A stretch of 8,388 nt of DNA from an uncultured bacterium (GTDB lineage Bacteria; Cyanobacteriota; Vampirovibrionia; Gastranaerophilales; Gastranaerophilaceae). The stretch covers positions 1 through 8,388 of the forward strand of contig CADCPD010000137.1 of NCBI GenBank assembly GCA_902803265.1, read 5' to 3'. The position numbers and the translations under genes are program-made. Positions within the stretch are counted from its first letter, which is position 1. Every line of letters begins with the position of its first letter. The notes under the pieces are model-generated. The model saw only the letters and a list, made by a program, of their open reading frames with translations, was not told where the DNA came from and did not search any database. Positions 6,996 through 8,388 of this stretch are shown piece after piece.

Positions 6996-7772
6996 ATGAC
7001 AGCAGAAGCATTACAATTAGAACAAGATAGTCATATAGACGGTATTGAAATGCTTGTAGAAATGGCAAAATCAGGAAAGATTGATCCATGGAATATAGAT
7101 ATTGTAGATATAGCAGATAAATATCTGCTAAGAACGTTTGAAGCAAAATCACAAAACCTCAAGTTCACAGGAAGAACTCTTTTATTTGCATCTATTTTAC
7201 TTAAATTAAAATCAAATGTACTAAAAGGTTTGGATTTTGAAGAGTGGATTCCGGAAGAAACTTCTGAGTTTGATATTGATGATGATGTGAATGCTGAAGA
7301 TGATTTTCACAGTTATAATACAACAAATGTTATATCAATAGATGAAGTTTTACAAAGAAGAACAAGCGTAAAATTAAACAGAAAAAGAGTTGTTACTTTG
7401 GAAGATTTGATTAAACAACTTGAATTTTACGAAATGTTAGATAAAAAATTAGCATTAAAAAATGCTCATGAACGTGCAAAAAGAAGAGTTCGCTCATATG
7501 CTAATTTAACACCTGCAGATATTATTAATATTGAACATGATAACTTTATTGAAGAATCAGTAACAACGATAAAAAACAAGTTGGAAAAAATATTTAATAA
7601 AAAAGATAAAGTAGAAATAAAAGAACTTGTATCAATAGGTATGAATAAGATTGTTGCATATTTGGCACTATTATTTTTATCTGTAGATAATGACATCGAC
7701 TTGATACAAGATGAATTTTATTCAGATTTGTATGTGGTAAGGGGAAATGGAACAAGAACAGCTGAAAGCTAA
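6996..7772 (+). CDS. scpA: Segregation and condensation protein A (kleisin)
   Basis: ScpA is the kleisin that bridges the two SMC heads and carries ScpB, closing the ring of the bacterial condensin. The 258-residue product has the expected order. The N-terminal helical domain (about 13-80) contains IDGIEMLVEMAKSGKIDPWN and DIVDIADKYL, where family members have a DGPLDLLL-like start and IxDIxxQYL. LLKLKSN follows at 68-74. An acidic linker rich in Asp/Glu (about 80-104) comes next, then VLQRRTSVK and a basic helical segment. A C-terminal winged helix (about 190-250) contacts the SMC cap. AGGA at 6984-6987 lies 8 bases before ATG 6996. The gene starts 33 bases after smc, and its last 26 bases overlap scpB, so all three proteins are probably co-translated. 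Identity is secure from motifs and context. Confidence 0.95.
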   Translation: MTAEALQLEQDSHIDGIEMLVEMAKSGKIDPWNIDIVDIADKYLLRTFEAKSQNLKFTGRTLLFASILLKLKSNVLKGLDFEEWIPEETSEFDIDDDVNAEDDFHSYNTTNVISIDEVLQRRTSVKLNRKRVVTLEDLIKQLEFYEMLDKKLALKNAHERAKRRVRSYANLTPADIINIEHDNFIEESVTTIKNKLEKIFNKKDKVEIKELVSIGMNKIVAYLALLFLSVDNDIDLIQDEFYSDLYVVRGNGTRTAES

Positions 7773-8307
7773 AATTGAAGCCGTATTGTTTACTACGGCA
7801 AGAGCACTGGAAGCAAAAGATATTGCTGAGATTATCGGAGTAGAAACAGATGAAGCTGAAGAAGCATTAGTTGAATTGATTTTTGACTATGCTTCTCGTG
7901 ATGGAGCTTTAGAAATTGATGATGAAAATGGCTATATTCTACAAGTAAAAGAAGAACATATGGATATAGTGGAAAAATTATGTCCTGCAGAAATGAAACC
8001 TGCCGTTTTAAAAACTTTAACAGTAATAGCTCTAAAAGAACCAATCAGACAATCTTATTTAAAGGAACTTAGAGGAGCAAATGCATACGACCATGTAAAA
8101 GAATTGGTTGATATGGGTATGATATCAAAAACAAAAGATAAAAACGGTCGTTCTTATAATTTAAGAACAACTGCAAAATTTGAAGAATATTTTAAAATAA
8201 AAGGTGACAAAAAAGCTTTAGCAAGAGTGTTAAAGATTGATGAAGGAGTAAAAGACGACACACCTTCACAAAATATGGAAGATGCATCGCCTTTAGATGG
8301 AGAATAG
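7747..8307 (+). CDS. scpB: Segregation and condensation protein B (kite protein)
   Basis: ScpB is the dimeric winged-helix partner that sits on the ScpA linker in the SMC complex. The 186-residue product starts KIEAVLFTTARALEAKDIAE, matching the family's first winged helix (about 5-80). The second (about 90-165) contains TVIALKEPIRQSYLKELRG, then AYDHVKELVDMGMI, NGRSYNLRTTAKFEEYFKI and a short acidic tail. The stretch IRQ...LRGANAYDHVKEL is closer to cyanobacterial ScpB than to the Bacillus form as I remember them. The ATG at 7747 lies inside the end of scpA (26-base overlap, different frame) with AAGGGG at 7739-7744 immediately before it, so translation is probably coupled to scpA. It is the last gene of the operon, and a terminator-like hairpin starts one base after its TAG stop. 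Confidence 0.95.
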   Translation: MEQEQLKAKIEAVLFTTARALEAKDIAEIIGVETDEAEEALVELIFDYASRDGALEIDDENGYILQVKEEHMDIVEKLCPAEMKPAVLKTLTVIALKEPIRQSYLKELRGANAYDHVKELVDMGMISKTKDKNGRSYNLRTTAKFEEYFKIKGDKKALARVLKIDEGVKDDTPSQNMEDASPLDGE

Positions 8308-8330
8308 AGATTTAAACTAAATCTTTTTTT
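8308..8330 (+). terminator. Intrinsic terminator after scpB
   Basis: A 7-base-pair stem (AGATTTA at 8308-8314, TAAATCT at 8318-8324) with a 3-base loop leads directly into a T-run ending at 8330. It begins right after the scpB stop. The stem has only one G-C pair, so it may be weak. Its placement at the end of the operon supports the call. Confidence 0.6.
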
Positions 8331-8388
8331 ACGCATTCAGCAATTTTATAAGGATCTTTTGTTGTCATAAAATCTTTGTTTTCAGATG
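8312..8388 (-). CDS. Possible 3' end of a convergent gene, unrecognised
   Basis: On the minus strand an open frame enters from the right edge and ends at a TAA (8312-8314). It encodes about 24 residues, SENKDFMTTKDPYKIAECVK and then KDLV. The composition and helix-like end resemble a real protein C-terminus, and the scpB terminator position fits a convergent gene. I do not recognise the family. An open stretch of this length could also arise by chance in such DNA. If real, its stop codon lies within the scpB terminator hairpin. Confidence 0.45.
   Translation of the reverse strand, partial: SENKDFMTTKDPYKIAECVKKDLV

Noticed and set aside
1366..8307. Recoded TGA (code 4 or 25), since no gene here ends in TGA
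   Set aside because: Every gene reads full length without needing an in-frame TGA, and the Trp codons checked are TGG. The absence of TGA stops in seven genes can be chance.

Overview
The window is AT-rich bacterial chromosome carrying core genes packed head to tail. No mobile element, CRISPR array, tRNA or rRNA is visible. The best guess for the organism is a low-GC relative of Cyanobacteria, such as Vampirovibrionia/Melainabacteria (for example Gastranaerophilales). This rests on the SMC head and ScpA/ScpB sequences, which look more like the cyanobacterial versions than those of Firmicutes. It is an inference from remembered family patterns, not a search.

Layout. Positions 1-1196 (minus strand) hold serS, seryl-tRNA synthetase. 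Its frame is cut by a TAA at 75-77, yet the normal C-terminal sequence, including class II motif 3, continues in the same frame to the window edge. A divergent AT-rich spacer (1197-1365) holds weak promoter candidates for both directions. On the plus strand a compact three-gene block follows: a small Asn-rich protein of unknown function (1366-1734), a TPR-repeat protein (1749-2966) and a YkgJ-type cysteine-cluster protein (2970-3398). After a 66-base gap with its own promoter-like elements comes the chromosome condensation operon smc (3465-6962), scpA (6996-7772) and scpB (7747-8307). The last two overlap by 26 bases. A short hairpin with a T-run just after scpB looks like a terminator. It coincides with the 3' end of what may be a convergent minus-strand gene running off the right edge.

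How the genes work together. SMC, ScpA and ScpB form the SMC-kleisin-kite complex that organises and segregates the chromosome, and here one transcription unit encodes all three. The upstream block has no evident mechanistic link to it, although the two blocks are co-directional and no terminator is seen between them. No stretch longer than 300 bases lacks a gene. All stop codons in the window are TAA or TAG, and every frame reads under the standard code. The most striking observation is the nonsense codon in the otherwise intact and normally essential serS.
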